From assembly GCA_964387935.1 (NCBI GenBank), contig CAYLZN010000237.1, positions 1 through 9,165 of the forward strand: a stretch of DNA of 9,165 nt, in the 5' to 3' direction. The first letter of the stretch is position 1, and each line of letters begins with the position of its first letter. This stretch comes from CAYLZN01 sp964387935. GTDB lineage: Bacteria > Acidobacteriota > Vicinamibacteria > Vicinamibacterales > JAFNAJ01. The position numbers and the translations under genes are program-made. Shown piece by piece: positions 1 through 6,705 of this stretch. The notes beneath the pieces are model-generated. The model worked only from the letters and a program-made list of their open reading frames with translations. It did not search any database and was not told the DNA's origin.

Positions 1-635
1 GTCTTCGGGTTCGGTTCGAGCTTCTGACGCAGCCACGCGACGTGCACGTCCACGGTGCGCGTGGACGGGGTCGCCTGATACCCCCACACCTCCTGGAGCA
101 GCTCATCGCGCGAGACCGTCGCGCCGCGATGCTCGATGAAGTACCGCAGCAGATGGAACTCCTTCGCTGAGAGGTCAATCGGCGCTCCCCCGCGCGTGAC
201 CTCGGCCCGCCGGACGTCCACCTGCACGTCTCCGAACTGGTAACGCTCGAGCGACACCCCGCCGCCAGCCGGCACGCGTCGCAACAGCGCCTCGATGCGA
301 GCCACGAGCTCGATCATCTCGAACGGCTTGGTCAGGTAGTCGTCGGCGCCAATGCGCAGGCCGACCACCTTGTCGACCACCTGGCTGCGCGCCGTGAGCA
401 TGAGAATCGGCGTGCGCACGCCCTGCTCCCGCAGCGCGCGGGCCACGTCGAACCCGTTGCGTCCGGGCAGCATGACGTCGAGCAGGATCAGGTCGAAGGG
501 CTCGCCCGTCGCGCGGCGGATGGCCGTGTGGCCGTCGCCGGCCGTTTCGACGTGGTAACCCTCGGCGGCGAGCCGGTCGCTCACGACGAGCTGCAGCCCC
601 GGTTCGTCCTCGACGAGCAGCACACGGGCAAGCAT
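1..635 (-). CDS. OmpR/PhoB-family response regulator (C-terminus cut by window edge)
   Basis: Cytoplasmic DNA-binding response regulator that would accept phosphate from the adjacent kinase and control transcription. The visible 211 residues begin MLARVLLVEDEPGLQ. The receiver domain (about 1-120) has the acidic pair E9/D10, phospho-acceptor D53 in LILLDVMLPG, T81 in LMLTAR and K103 in DYLTKPF, so all the key residues are present. From about residue 130 a winged-helix effector domain follows. It includes LSAKEFHLLRYF, the SRDELLQEVWGY segment and the recognition-helix signature RTVDVHVAWLRQKLEPNPK, which is diagnostic of the OmpR/PhoB class. Only the final wing and C-terminus, perhaps 15-25 residues, are missing beyond position 1. 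The ATG (635-633) shares one base with the kinase stop (637-635), so translation is probably coupled. The target is unknown, but the divergent operon across 2564-2694 is the obvious candidate. Confidence 0.96.
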   Translation of the reverse strand, partial: MLARVLLVEDEPGLQLVVSDRLAAEGYHVETAGDGHTAIRRATGEPFDLILLDVMLPGRNGFDVARALREQGVRTPILMLTARSQVVDKVVGLRIGADDYLTKPFEMIELVARIEALLRRVPAGGGVSLERYQFGDVQVDVRRAEVTRGGAPIDLSAKEFHLLRYFIEHRGATVSRDELLQEVWGYQATPSTRTVDVHVAWLRQKLEPNPK

Positions 636-2563
636 CAGCGCGATGACCCGAGCGGGCGCAGCGCCGCGTCCTCAGCGCCCTCCCGCACGGCAACGCGGGC
701 CGCTGGCAGGCGCAGGGTGAAGGTGCTCCCGCGGCCCGGCTCGCTCGACACGCTCACCGAGCCCCCGTGCGCCTCGGCGATGCGCTGCACGAGGTTGAGC
801 CCGAGCCCGCTGCCCTGGATCTGACGATCGGTGGCCGCGCGCCCTCGCGTGAACGCGTCGAAGATCAGCCGGCGCTCGTCGGCGTCGATCCCGAGCCCGC
901 GATCCTCGACCGCGATCTCCACCATCTCGCGCGGGCCCTGGCCCGTCGCGCGCGCGGAGACGCGCACCCACCGCGCGTCACCGCCATACTTGATGGCGTT
1001 GCTCACGAGATTCTGGATCGCGGACCTCAGCGCGACGACGTCGCCGGCCACCGGGGGCAGGTCCGCGGGCACGTCCACGACGACCTCGGCACCGGCGGCA
1101 TCGATCTCGTGGCGACAGGCGGCGAGCGCCTCGTCCACGAGCGCCTCGGGCGCCAGGCTGTCCGGCGGCATCGAGCGCCCGGCCATGATGCCGGCCAGCT
1201 GCAGCACGCGCTCCACGGTCTCGCCGAGCCGCCGGGCCTCGTTCTGGATCGTCTGCCCGTAGGTCTTCACGCGCGCCGGGTCTGCGACGATGCCGTCGGC
1301 CAGGTTCCCGGCCGCGGCGCCGATGACGGACACGGGGGTCCGCAGCTCGTGCGACACGGCCGCCACGAACTCCACCTGCTGGTGCGCGAGGCGGGCGGCG
1401 CGGCGCGCGGACACGACGATGAGCCCAATCGCCACCGCCAGCAACCCCAGCACGCCGGAACTCAGCGCGAGGCTCCGGCGTCGTGCCGCCGCCACGGCGG
1501 CCTCGAGCGACCCGGCCCGGTGCTGCGCCACGAGCTGCCAGTGCGCGTGGTCGCTTGCCACCACGCGCGTCTGGAACGTCCCCTCGCGACGCCGGTCGCC
1601 TTCGATGACGCCCACGATGACCCGGGTCTCCGTGGCCGGTGGCGCTCCGGCGCCCGACGCGCCCGGAGCCGGGGCCGGACCGCGTTCCGATCGCCCGCCG
1701 CGACGCATGAAGAACATCGGGTTGTTGCGCAAGGCGAGCAGGCCGGTCTCCGCATCCGGCGCCGCGGCCGCGATCCCGGCCGCGCGCGGCTCCGACTCGT
1801 AGACGATGCGATCGCGGTGTTCGCGCTCGACGACCGCCACGCGGAACTCCGAGGTGCCGTCGGCCGCGGTGAAGTGCCGCGCGACGAGATCGGGCAGCAG
1901 CCCCGCCATCACGCGTTCGAGATCGAACCTGATAATCGTGTAGCCGAGGACCGTCACATCGGGCGGCGCGTTGATGGGCGTCCCCTCACGCGTTTCCGCG
2001 AATCGCATCCGCAGGATTGGCGCCACGAGCGTCCGCTCGTCGCCGAGACCCAGGGGGGGCATCGGAACCCGCTCGCCGCGCCCGCGATCCGGGCCACGCA
2101 CTTCAACGCGCGTGCCGCCTGGCGACAGGCGCGCCTTCACGGCGTCGAGATCGGCGGGCCACTCCACGTCCTCGAAAACATCCGAGTCGGGGTTCCACGC
2201 TCTGAGGCGCGGCGGGCCGGGGCGCGTGGGCTCGAGCGGGGACTCTGCCAGGTAGATCCGTTCGACGCTGTCGGCGTGCGTCGTGCCGGCCGCCCACGCG
2301 TCGAACCGCTCGCGGTACGCGCCCCACGCCTGGGCTTCGACGACGGACGGATCGATCTGCAGCCCGAAGAAGGCGCGGCTCAGCTCGACGTCGAGGTCGT
2401 GCGACAACTGCAGGACGGCGGTGTCGAGCGTGCGCTGGCGGCGCTCACGATCCGCGTCGGCAATCTGGTTCAGCCACGAGAACTGCAGCCACGCGAGCAG
2501 CGGCAGCAACAGCAGCACGGCTGCCGCCAGCACGGGAAGCCACGAGAACGTCCGTCGTCGCAT
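635..2563 (-). CDS. Membrane-bound sensor histidine kinase
   Basis: Inner-membrane sensor kinase, 642 residues from the chosen ATG, partner of the downstream response regulator. It begins MRRRTFSWLPVL and has TM1 at about 9-30, a large periplasmic region at about 31-364, and TM2 at about 365-385. The HisKA H-box VSHELRTPVSVI follows (phospho-acceptor H405). The HATPase domain has an N-box QNLVSNAIKYG (N522), G1 box VEDRGLGID (D554) and G2 box GSGLGLNLV (about 584-592), so it should be catalytically active. No clear HAMP domain separates TM2 from the H-box; the linker is only about 15 residues. The periplasmic part matches no sensor fold I recognise. It carries a Pro/Ala/Gly-rich stretch at about 290-312, just after MFFMRRGG. 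An upstream in-frame GTG at 2653 would add 30 residues before TM1 and would use up the divergent promoter region, so I prefer the ATG at 2563; the adjacent GTG at 2566 is also possible. The ligand is unknown. Confidence 0.93.
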   Translation of the reverse strand: MRRRTFSWLPVLAAAVLLLLPLLAWLQFSWLNQIADADRERRQRTLDTAVLQLSHDLDVELSRAFFGLQIDPSVVEAQAWGAYRERFDAWAAGTTHADSVERIYLAESPLEPTRPGPPRLRAWNPDSDVFEDVEWPADLDAVKARLSPGGTRVEVRGPDRGRGERVPMPPLGLGDERTLVAPILRMRFAETREGTPINAPPDVTVLGYTIIRFDLERVMAGLLPDLVARHFTAADGTSEFRVAVVEREHRDRIVYESEPRAAGIAAAAPDAETGLLALRNNPMFFMRRGGRSERGPAPAPGASGAGAPPATETRVIVGVIEGDRRREGTFQTRVVASDHAHWQLVAQHRAGSLEAAVAAARRRSLALSSGVLGLLAVAIGLIVVSARRAARLAHQQVEFVAAVSHELRTPVSVIGAAAGNLADGIVADPARVKTYGQTIQNEARRLGETVERVLQLAGIMAGRSMPPDSLAPEALVDEALAACRHEIDAAGAEVVVDVPADLPPVAGDVVALRSAIQNLVSNAIKYGGDARWVRVSARATGQGPREMVEIAVEDRGLGIDADERRLIFDAFTRGRAATDRQIQGSGLGLNLVQRIAEAHGGSVSVSSEPGRGSTFTLRLPAARVAVREGAEDAALRPLGSSR

Positions 2564-2589
2564 CACTCGACCCGAAGGCAGTCTAGCAC

Positions 2590-2605
2590 GCGAAAATGCG
2601 CGAAA
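2590..2605. repeat. Tandem GCGAAA direct repeat, 10-bp period
   Basis: GCGAAA occurs at 2590-2595 and again at 2600-2605, exactly one helical turn apart. On the minus strand the pair reads TTTCGC-N4-TTTCGC and lies immediately upstream of the possible kinase -10 (2585-2580). OmpR-class regulators typically bind head-to-tail half-sites spaced about 10-11 bp, so this could be an autoregulatory operator. With only two short copies, chance is possible. Confidence 0.4.
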
Positions 2606-2623
2606 GATCGGCCAATTCCCGCA

Positions 2624-2664
2624 TTTAACATCCTTAACAACCTCTTTGCCCACGCTTAACGTCC
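2624..2664 (+). promoter_or_regulatory. Three YTTAACNNCC boxes upstream of the LolA-like gene
   Basis: Three same-orientation copies of a 10-mer are visible: tttaacatcc (2624-2633), cttaacaacc (2633-2642) and cttaacgtcc (2655-2664). Starts are 9 and 22 bp apart, the latter about two helical turns. Relative to a transcription start near 2695 the last copy covers roughly -40 to -31 and the other two lie further upstream, the usual place for an activator array. The TTAACA cores resemble the direct-repeat half-sites of PhoB/PhoP-type regulators, which is the family of the regulator encoded next door. Binding is inferred. Confidence 0.5.
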
Positions 2665-2694
2665 AATCGCCGGAAAGGGTCGTATTGTTGGATC

Positions 2695-3726
2695 ATGAAC
2701 ACCACGAACGCCTTTGCCCTTCTCGCGATGACCATTGGTGCGATCACCATCGGACCGCTCGTGCCACCGGCAGCGGCCCAGGGCAACGCCGACGCGGTCG
2801 TTGCTGAGGCGCGCAAGGCCCTGGGGGGCGCCCAGAAGATCGATGCCGTGCAGACCTTCGGCCTGGAAGGCAGCTTCCGCCGCATGATGGGCCCGCGGCA
2901 GATGGAAGGTTCGGTCGAGGTGACCGCGCAGCGCCCGGACAGGATGCGGCGTATCGAGGACCTCGCCATCGGCGGCATGAGCGGCGGCCCGACGATCGAG
3001 CGGATCATGACCCTCAACGGCGACCGGGGCTGGGACGAGAGCAACCAGCGCGGGGGCGGGGGCGGCGGCGGCATGTTCCAGATGCGGATGGGCGGCCCGC
3101 CTCCCGGCGGTGCCGGCGGTCCCCGTGGCGAGGGCGGCGAGCCGCCGAGCCCCGAACAGATCGAGAAGTTCCGCGGCCGCATGCTGCGACAGGAACTCGA
3201 TCGGTGGATGTTCGCCTTCTTCGTGTCGAGCACCCAGCCCATCGCCCATGTCGGCACGGCACAGGCCCCGGATGGGACCGCGGACGTGCTCGAGATCAAG
3301 GACGATCGCGGCCAGCCCGTGCGCCTCTTCATCGATCAGCAGACGCACCTGCCGCTCATGCTCCAGTACCAGACCGTGCGCCCGCGCATCGTCACGGTGG
3401 GCGGGCCAGGCGGAGGCCCGGGCGCAGGCGGGAGGCCCGGCCAGGCAGGCTCCGGTGCGGCTGGTGGTTCCGGCCAGTCGGGCCAGGCTCCGACCGGAGA
3501 CAGCCAGCGACCCGATCCGGAGGCCATCCGGAAGCAGATGGAAGCGCAGGGTCCGCCGCCACCGGTCACCGCGACCATGCGGCTCTCGGACTACAGGGCC
3601 GTCAGCGGGGTGCTGCTACCGCACCGGATCGAGCAGAGCGTCGGTGACAGCCCGACCGAGGAACTCATCGTGGAGAAATTCCGCATCAATCCGTCGGTCA
3701 AGGCCGACCTCTTCGAGAAGAAGTAG
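2695..3726 (+). CDS. Secreted LolA-like protein with Gly/Pro-rich inserts
   Basis: Predicted exported protein of 343 residues. A signal peptide spans about 1-28, with likely cleavage after PPAAA. The mature N-terminus (ADAVVAEARKALGG...QTFGLEGSFRR) and later motifs, LFIDQQTHLPLMLQYQ (about 211-226), MRLSDYRAVSGVLLPHRI (about 295-312) and INPSVKADLFEKK at the end, are what I expect of the LolA/LolB-like lipoprotein-sorting superfamily. Such proteins have a half-barrel that holds hydrophobic ligands in the periplasm. Two low-complexity inserts interrupt the fold: Gly/Met/Pro-rich at about 119-152 and Gly/Pro/Gln-rich at about 236-290. There is no lipobox Cys, so it is probably soluble or peripherally attached. 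The receptor gene starts 2 bp after its stop, arguing for one operon and a shared job at the outer membrane. The start has no Shine-Dalgarno. The family assignment is by motif pattern only and the substrate is unknown. Confidence 0.85.
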   Translation: MNTTNAFALLAMTIGAITIGPLVPPAAAQGNADAVVAEARKALGGAQKIDAVQTFGLEGSFRRMMGPRQMEGSVEVTAQRPDRMRRIEDLAIGGMSGGPTIERIMTLNGDRGWDESNQRGGGGGGGMFQMRMGGPPPGGAGGPRGEGGEPPSPEQIEKFRGRMLRQELDRWMFAFFVSSTQPIAHVGTAQAPDGTADVLEIKDDRGQPVRLFIDQQTHLPLMLQYQTVRPRIVTVGGPGGGPGAGGRPGQAGSGAAGGSGQSGQAPTGDSQRPDPEAIRKQMEAQGPPPPVTATMRLSDYRAVSGVLLPHRIEQSVGDSPTEELIVEKFRINPSVKADLFEKK

Positions 3727-3728
3727 CC

Positions 3729-6410
3729 ATGCCACGCCTGCGTTCGTTGTGTCACGCGGCTGTCGTCCTTTCGCTGCTGCTCGTGCCCGCCCCGGGCCTG
3801 GCGCAGTCGATCGACGACGCCGCCGAGGTGCAAGCCCCCTCGTCTGCCGCGCCCGCCGGCGCCGGTGTGCTTCGCGTCACCGTCGTCGATGGCACCCGCG
3901 CCATCCTGCCGCACGCCATCGTCACGATCACGGACGCGGTGGGCCAGGAGACCATGCGGAACGTCGACGAGCGCGGCGTCGCGGCGTTCGAGGGCCTGGT
4001 GCCCGGGGCCTACCAGGTGAAGGCCGAGGCCGAAGGCTTCCGCGAGCTCGGCCTGCCGTTCACCGTGCGCCGCGGGGCCAACGCCACGACGCTGCAGCTC
4101 GCTGTGGGCATCATGGAAGAGGTCGTCGTCTCGGAATCGGACACGGCCAACGCCCGTGACAGCGGCTTCAACACGAAGCTGGCCGACGACGAGATCGCCG
4201 GGTTGTCCGACGACCCGGACGAGATGGCCGAGCAGTTGCAGATGATGGCGGGCCCTGGCGCCCAGATCTTCGTGGACGGGTTTGGGGGCGGGCGCCTGCC
4301 GCCGAAGGACCAGATCCAGCAGATCCGCTTCAACACGAACTCGTACTCGGCGGAGTACCACGAGGCCGGCATGGTGCGCGTCGAGGTCACGACGAAGCCC
4401 GGGTTCGGCGGCTGGCGCGGCATGTTCAACTCGGGCTTCCGCGACGAGTCGCTGAACGCGCGCAACGCGTTCGCAGACGAGCGTGCCCCGGAGCAGCAGC
4501 AGCGCTACATGGTGAACTTCGGCGGCCCGCTGAAGCAGGGGAAGACGTCGCTCTCCATCTCGGCCGACGGGCTGTCGGCGTACGACTCGCAGACGATCGT
4601 GGCTGAAACGCCCGCGGGCCCCTACAACGATCAGGTGCGGCGACCGACGGACGTCCTCAACTTCAACGTCCGCCTGGATCAGGGGATCAGCGCGACGGGC
4701 CAGATTCGCGTGGAGTTCCAGCGGCGCAACGACGATCGTCGCAACCTCGGCGTCGGCGACTTCGACCTCCCCGAACGCGCCTACCGCCAGGAATCGATCG
4801 TCGACACGTTCCGTGTCCGCAACACGCAGGTGATCGGCAAGAAGATGTTCAACGAGCTGCGGGCGGAGTTTCGCGGACGCGAAACCACGCTGACGCCGAC
4901 CTCCGAAGCACGGACCATCACCGTCCTCGACGCGTTCACGTCCGGGGGCGCTGGCGTGACCGGGGTGCGGCAGGGCCGAGAGTTCACGCTGGCCGACAAC
5001 CTGGATTTCACGCGCGGCAAGCACACGCTGCGCGTCGGCGGCCTGCTCGAGGCGAGCTGGTGGGACAGCACGGACCAGCGGAACGCGAACGGCACGTACA
5101 CCTTCCGCACGCTCGAGGACTACGATGCCGGCCGGCCGTCGCAGTTTTCGCGCCGGTTCGGCGACCCCGAGGTGAGCTACTCGCAGGTCCAGCTGGGGAT
5201 GTTCATCCAGGACGACTTCAAGCCCCGCAAGGACCTGTCCCTCAGCCTCGGCCTGCGCTACGAGACGCAGGGCAACCTCGACGACCGCTGGAACTTCGCG
5301 CCACGCGCCGGCTTCACGTGGTCGCCGCGGGCGGCCAAGTACAACGTGCGCGGAGGCTACGGCATCTTCTACTCCTGGCTCGACACGGGGCTCTACGAGC
5401 AGACCGTGCGCCTCGACGGCACGCATCAGATCGACGAGATCGTCATCAACCCGGCCTGGCCGTTCCCGCTCTCGTCCGAGTCCACGGTGCTGCCGCCGAG
5501 CATCACGCGGCTCGCAGACTCGCTCGAGCAGCCGACGATCCATCAGGCGTCGATTGGATTCGATCGCAAGTTGAACGACTTCTTCAGCATCCGCGGCGAC
5601 TACATGTTCATGCGGGGCGTCAGCCAGTTCCGATCGCTCAACGCGAACGCGCCGCTGGCCGACGGCGTCCGGCCGGACCCGGGCGTGGGCAACATCACAC
5701 AAATCGAGTCCACCGGCCGCTCCGCGCTGGACCGCCTCTCGGCGAGCCTCGACGTCCGTGTGCCGAACCGCCGGATGTTCGGCCACGTGGTCTACCAGCT
5801 TGCGAACGCCCGTAACTCGGCGAACTCCGCGACCGCCCTCCCGTCGAACAGCAACGACCCGGACGCGGACTGGGGCCCGGCCGCCAACGATGTGCGCCAC
5901 CGGCTGATGTTCATGTTCAACACGCCGCTGTTCCTCGGCGTGCGCGCGGGGCTGAACGCGCAGGCGCAGTCCGGTCTGCCCTTCACGGTGACGACGGGGT
6001 TCGACGACAACGGGGACACGGTGTTCAACGATCGGCCCGCGGGCGTGGACCGCAACAGCGAGCGGGGCACGGCGCAGGTGACGATGAACCTGCGGCTGAA
6101 CCGCAGCTTCACGTTCGGGGCACCGGCGAGTGGCGTGCCCGCGGGGCCGGGCGGCATGGCCCCGCCTCCGCCACCGCCATCGAACGCCCAGCGCGGCCCG
6201 GGTGGCGGCGACGGCCCGATGATGCAGGTCGTCGAGATGGGCAGCGCCACGGGGCGGTACCGTCTGGACTTCTACGCGCAGGCCACGAACCTGCTCAACC
6301 GGACGAACTATCTGGGGTTTGTCGGCAACGTGCAGTCGCCGTTCTTCCTGCAACCGACGTCAGCCATGCCGGCGCGACGGATCGAGATCGGCGCGTCGCT
6401 GTTCTTCTAG
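3729..6410 (+). CDS. TonB-dependent receptor with carboxypeptidase-regulatory-like N-domain (Oar-type)
   Basis: Outer-membrane beta-barrel transporter of 893 residues, expected to take up or move a large or scarce ligand using TonB/ExbBD energy. Order: signal peptide about 1-25 (cleavage near GLA/QS); CarboxypepD-regulatory-like Ig-type domain about 46-127 (VLRVTVVDGTRAILPHAIVTIT, then FEGLVPGAYQVKAEAEGF); a TonB-box-like EEVVVSE (130-136); plug about 145-225 with IFVDGFGGGRLPPKDQIQQI and FNTNSYSAEY; then the barrel, with barrel-type segments such as FIQDDFKPRKDLSLSLGLRYE and a C-terminal strand ending in Phe (IEIGASLFF), as BAM substrates require. A Gly/Pro-rich insertion with six consecutive prolines sits at about 797-835 between late strands, probably a loop. 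The start follows the LolA-like stop by 2 bp, with a purine-rich gagaag upstream, so translation is likely coupled. The ligand cannot be deduced. The stop TAG lies inside the CTAG that begins the 166-bp inverted-repeat element. Confidence 0.94.
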   Translation: MPRLRSLCHAAVVLSLLLVPAPGLAQSIDDAAEVQAPSSAAPAGAGVLRVTVVDGTRAILPHAIVTITDAVGQETMRNVDERGVAAFEGLVPGAYQVKAEAEGFRELGLPFTVRRGANATTLQLAVGIMEEVVVSESDTANARDSGFNTKLADDEIAGLSDDPDEMAEQLQMMAGPGAQIFVDGFGGGRLPPKDQIQQIRFNTNSYSAEYHEAGMVRVEVTTKPGFGGWRGMFNSGFRDESLNARNAFADERAPEQQQRYMVNFGGPLKQGKTSLSISADGLSAYDSQTIVAETPAGPYNDQVRRPTDVLNFNVRLDQGISATGQIRVEFQRRNDDRRNLGVGDFDLPERAYRQESIVDTFRVRNTQVIGKKMFNELRAEFRGRETTLTPTSEARTITVLDAFTSGGAGVTGVRQGREFTLADNLDFTRGKHTLRVGGLLEASWWDSTDQRNANGTYTFRTLEDYDAGRPSQFSRRFGDPEVSYSQVQLGMFIQDDFKPRKDLSLSLGLRYETQGNLDDRWNFAPRAGFTWSPRAAKYNVRGGYGIFYSWLDTGLYEQTVRLDGTHQIDEIVINPAWPFPLSSESTVLPPSITRLADSLEQPTIHQASIGFDRKLNDFFSIRGDYMFMRGVSQFRSLNANAPLADGVRPDPGVGNITQIESTGRSALDRLSASLDVRVPNRRMFGHVVYQLANARNSANSATALPSNSNDPDADWGPAANDVRHRLMFMFNTPLFLGVRAGLNAQAQSGLPFTVTTGFDDNGDTVFNDRPAGVDRNSERGTAQVTMNLRLNRSFTFGAPASGVPAGPGGMAPPPPPPSNAQRGPGGGDGPMMQVVEMGSATGRYRLDFYAQATNLLNRTNYLGFVGNVQSPFFLQPTSAMPARRIEIGASLFF

Positions 6411-6572
6411 TCCCCTGGAACCGTGAATCCTGGCAGAATTCCCGGGCGGGGCATCCCGCCTGGCGGCGTTGCTCCTCCCTCAAATACTCCCGGCATTCTC
6501 GCTCGTCGCGCCTTGCCAGTCGGGCGCCGCGCGCCGGGACTTCTACCAGGCCTCACGGTTCCAGGGGACTAG
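6407..6572. mobile_element. 166-bp palindromic MITE-like element
   Basis: A perfect 20-bp inverted repeat, CTAGTCCCCTGGAACCGTGA, stands at 6407-6426 and in reverse complement at 6553-6572. The symmetry continues inward without gaps: comparing 6407-6464 with the complement of 6572-6515 gives about 46 matches in 58 positions, leaving a 50-bp unique centre. Each arm also holds its own small hairpin (GGCGGG-GCAT-CCCGCC at 6445-6460; GGCGC-CGC-GCGCC at 6523-6535). No reading frame for a transposase fits. The outer ends are the palindrome CTAG and similarity stops there, as expected if CTAG is a duplicated target. Non-autonomous miniature elements and paired REP-type repeats look like this. It could also act as a structured 3' end for the receptor mRNA. 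The mobile origin is inference. Confidence 0.55.
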
Positions 6573-6705
6573 CGATCTCAGTAATCGGTCTTCGGTTCTC
6601 GGTGCTTGCCAGGGCCAGAACGGGAAAGAGGCCCGACGATCGAGTCGACAGGCACCGAAAACCGACCCGAGAACCGGCCAGGCGGCCGGCCTGGACCCAC
6701 GGGGC
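6573..6705. other. Non-coding gap with inverted NTCGGTN heptamer clusters
   Basis: No gene is visible between the inverted-repeat element and the GYD gene stop. Three contiguous heptamers of the form NTCGGTN lie at 6584-6604 on the plus strand, and two contiguous ones at 6653-6666 on the minus strand. Because the clusters face each other, 6593-6605 can pair with 6652-6664 (12 of 13 positions), enclosing a loop of about 46 nt. The gap lies between convergent genes, so it may serve 3'-end formation for either. No U-tract typical of an intrinsic terminator follows. Confidence 0.45.
6678..6694 (-). terminator. Possible weak terminator hairpin after GYD gene
   Basis: CCAGGC-GGCCG-GCCTGG forms a 6-bp GC-only stem with a 5-nt loop, 11 bp past the stop codon of the GYD gene on its own strand. 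The transcript after it is only mildly U-rich (a run of four U about 18 nt further on), so efficient intrinsic termination is doubtful. Confidence 0.3.

Larger units (their letters stand above)
2564..2694. promoter_or_regulatory. Divergent control region between kinase and LolA-like genes
   Basis: This 131-bp gap separates the divergent starts of the kinase and LolA-like genes and is visibly more AT-rich than the genes beside it. On the plus strand a -10-like TATTGT (2683-2688) lies 6 bp before the ATG at 2695. On the minus strand TAGACT (2585-2580) is a possible -10 for the kinase. Neither has a convincing -35 hexamer at normal spacing, which fits activator-dependent promoters. Two sets of short direct repeats lie between them and are listed separately. 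That the neighbouring regulator binds here is inference. Confidence 0.6.

Noticed and set aside
2564..2653. Upstream GTG start (2653) adding 30 residues to the kinase
   Set aside because: The extension is not hydrophobic or signal-like, precedes the natural TM1 start, and would cover the repeat-bearing control region.
767..2659. 630-codon plus-strand frame opposite the sensor kinase
   Set aside because: Low-complexity Arg/His-rich translation with no domain; the minus strand has an intact kinase with all catalytic boxes.
3052..3073. G-rich tract (two G5 runs and GGC repeats) as a G-quadruplex or phase-variable slippage site
   Set aside because: It encodes an in-frame poly-Gly insert, has only two runs of three or more G plus GG steps, and G5 tracts are short for phase variation.
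3591..6353. 920-codon open frame antisense to the TonB receptor
   Set aside because: Its product is Arg/Val/Ala/His-rich with no recognisable domain, while the plus strand encodes a complete receptor. Long antisense frames are expected at this GC content.
6407..6572. Integron attC site or a simple intrinsic terminator
   Set aside because: No GTTRRRY/RYYYAAC core boxes are at the ends. A 20-bp stem with a loop over 120 nt and no U-tract is not a standard terminator.
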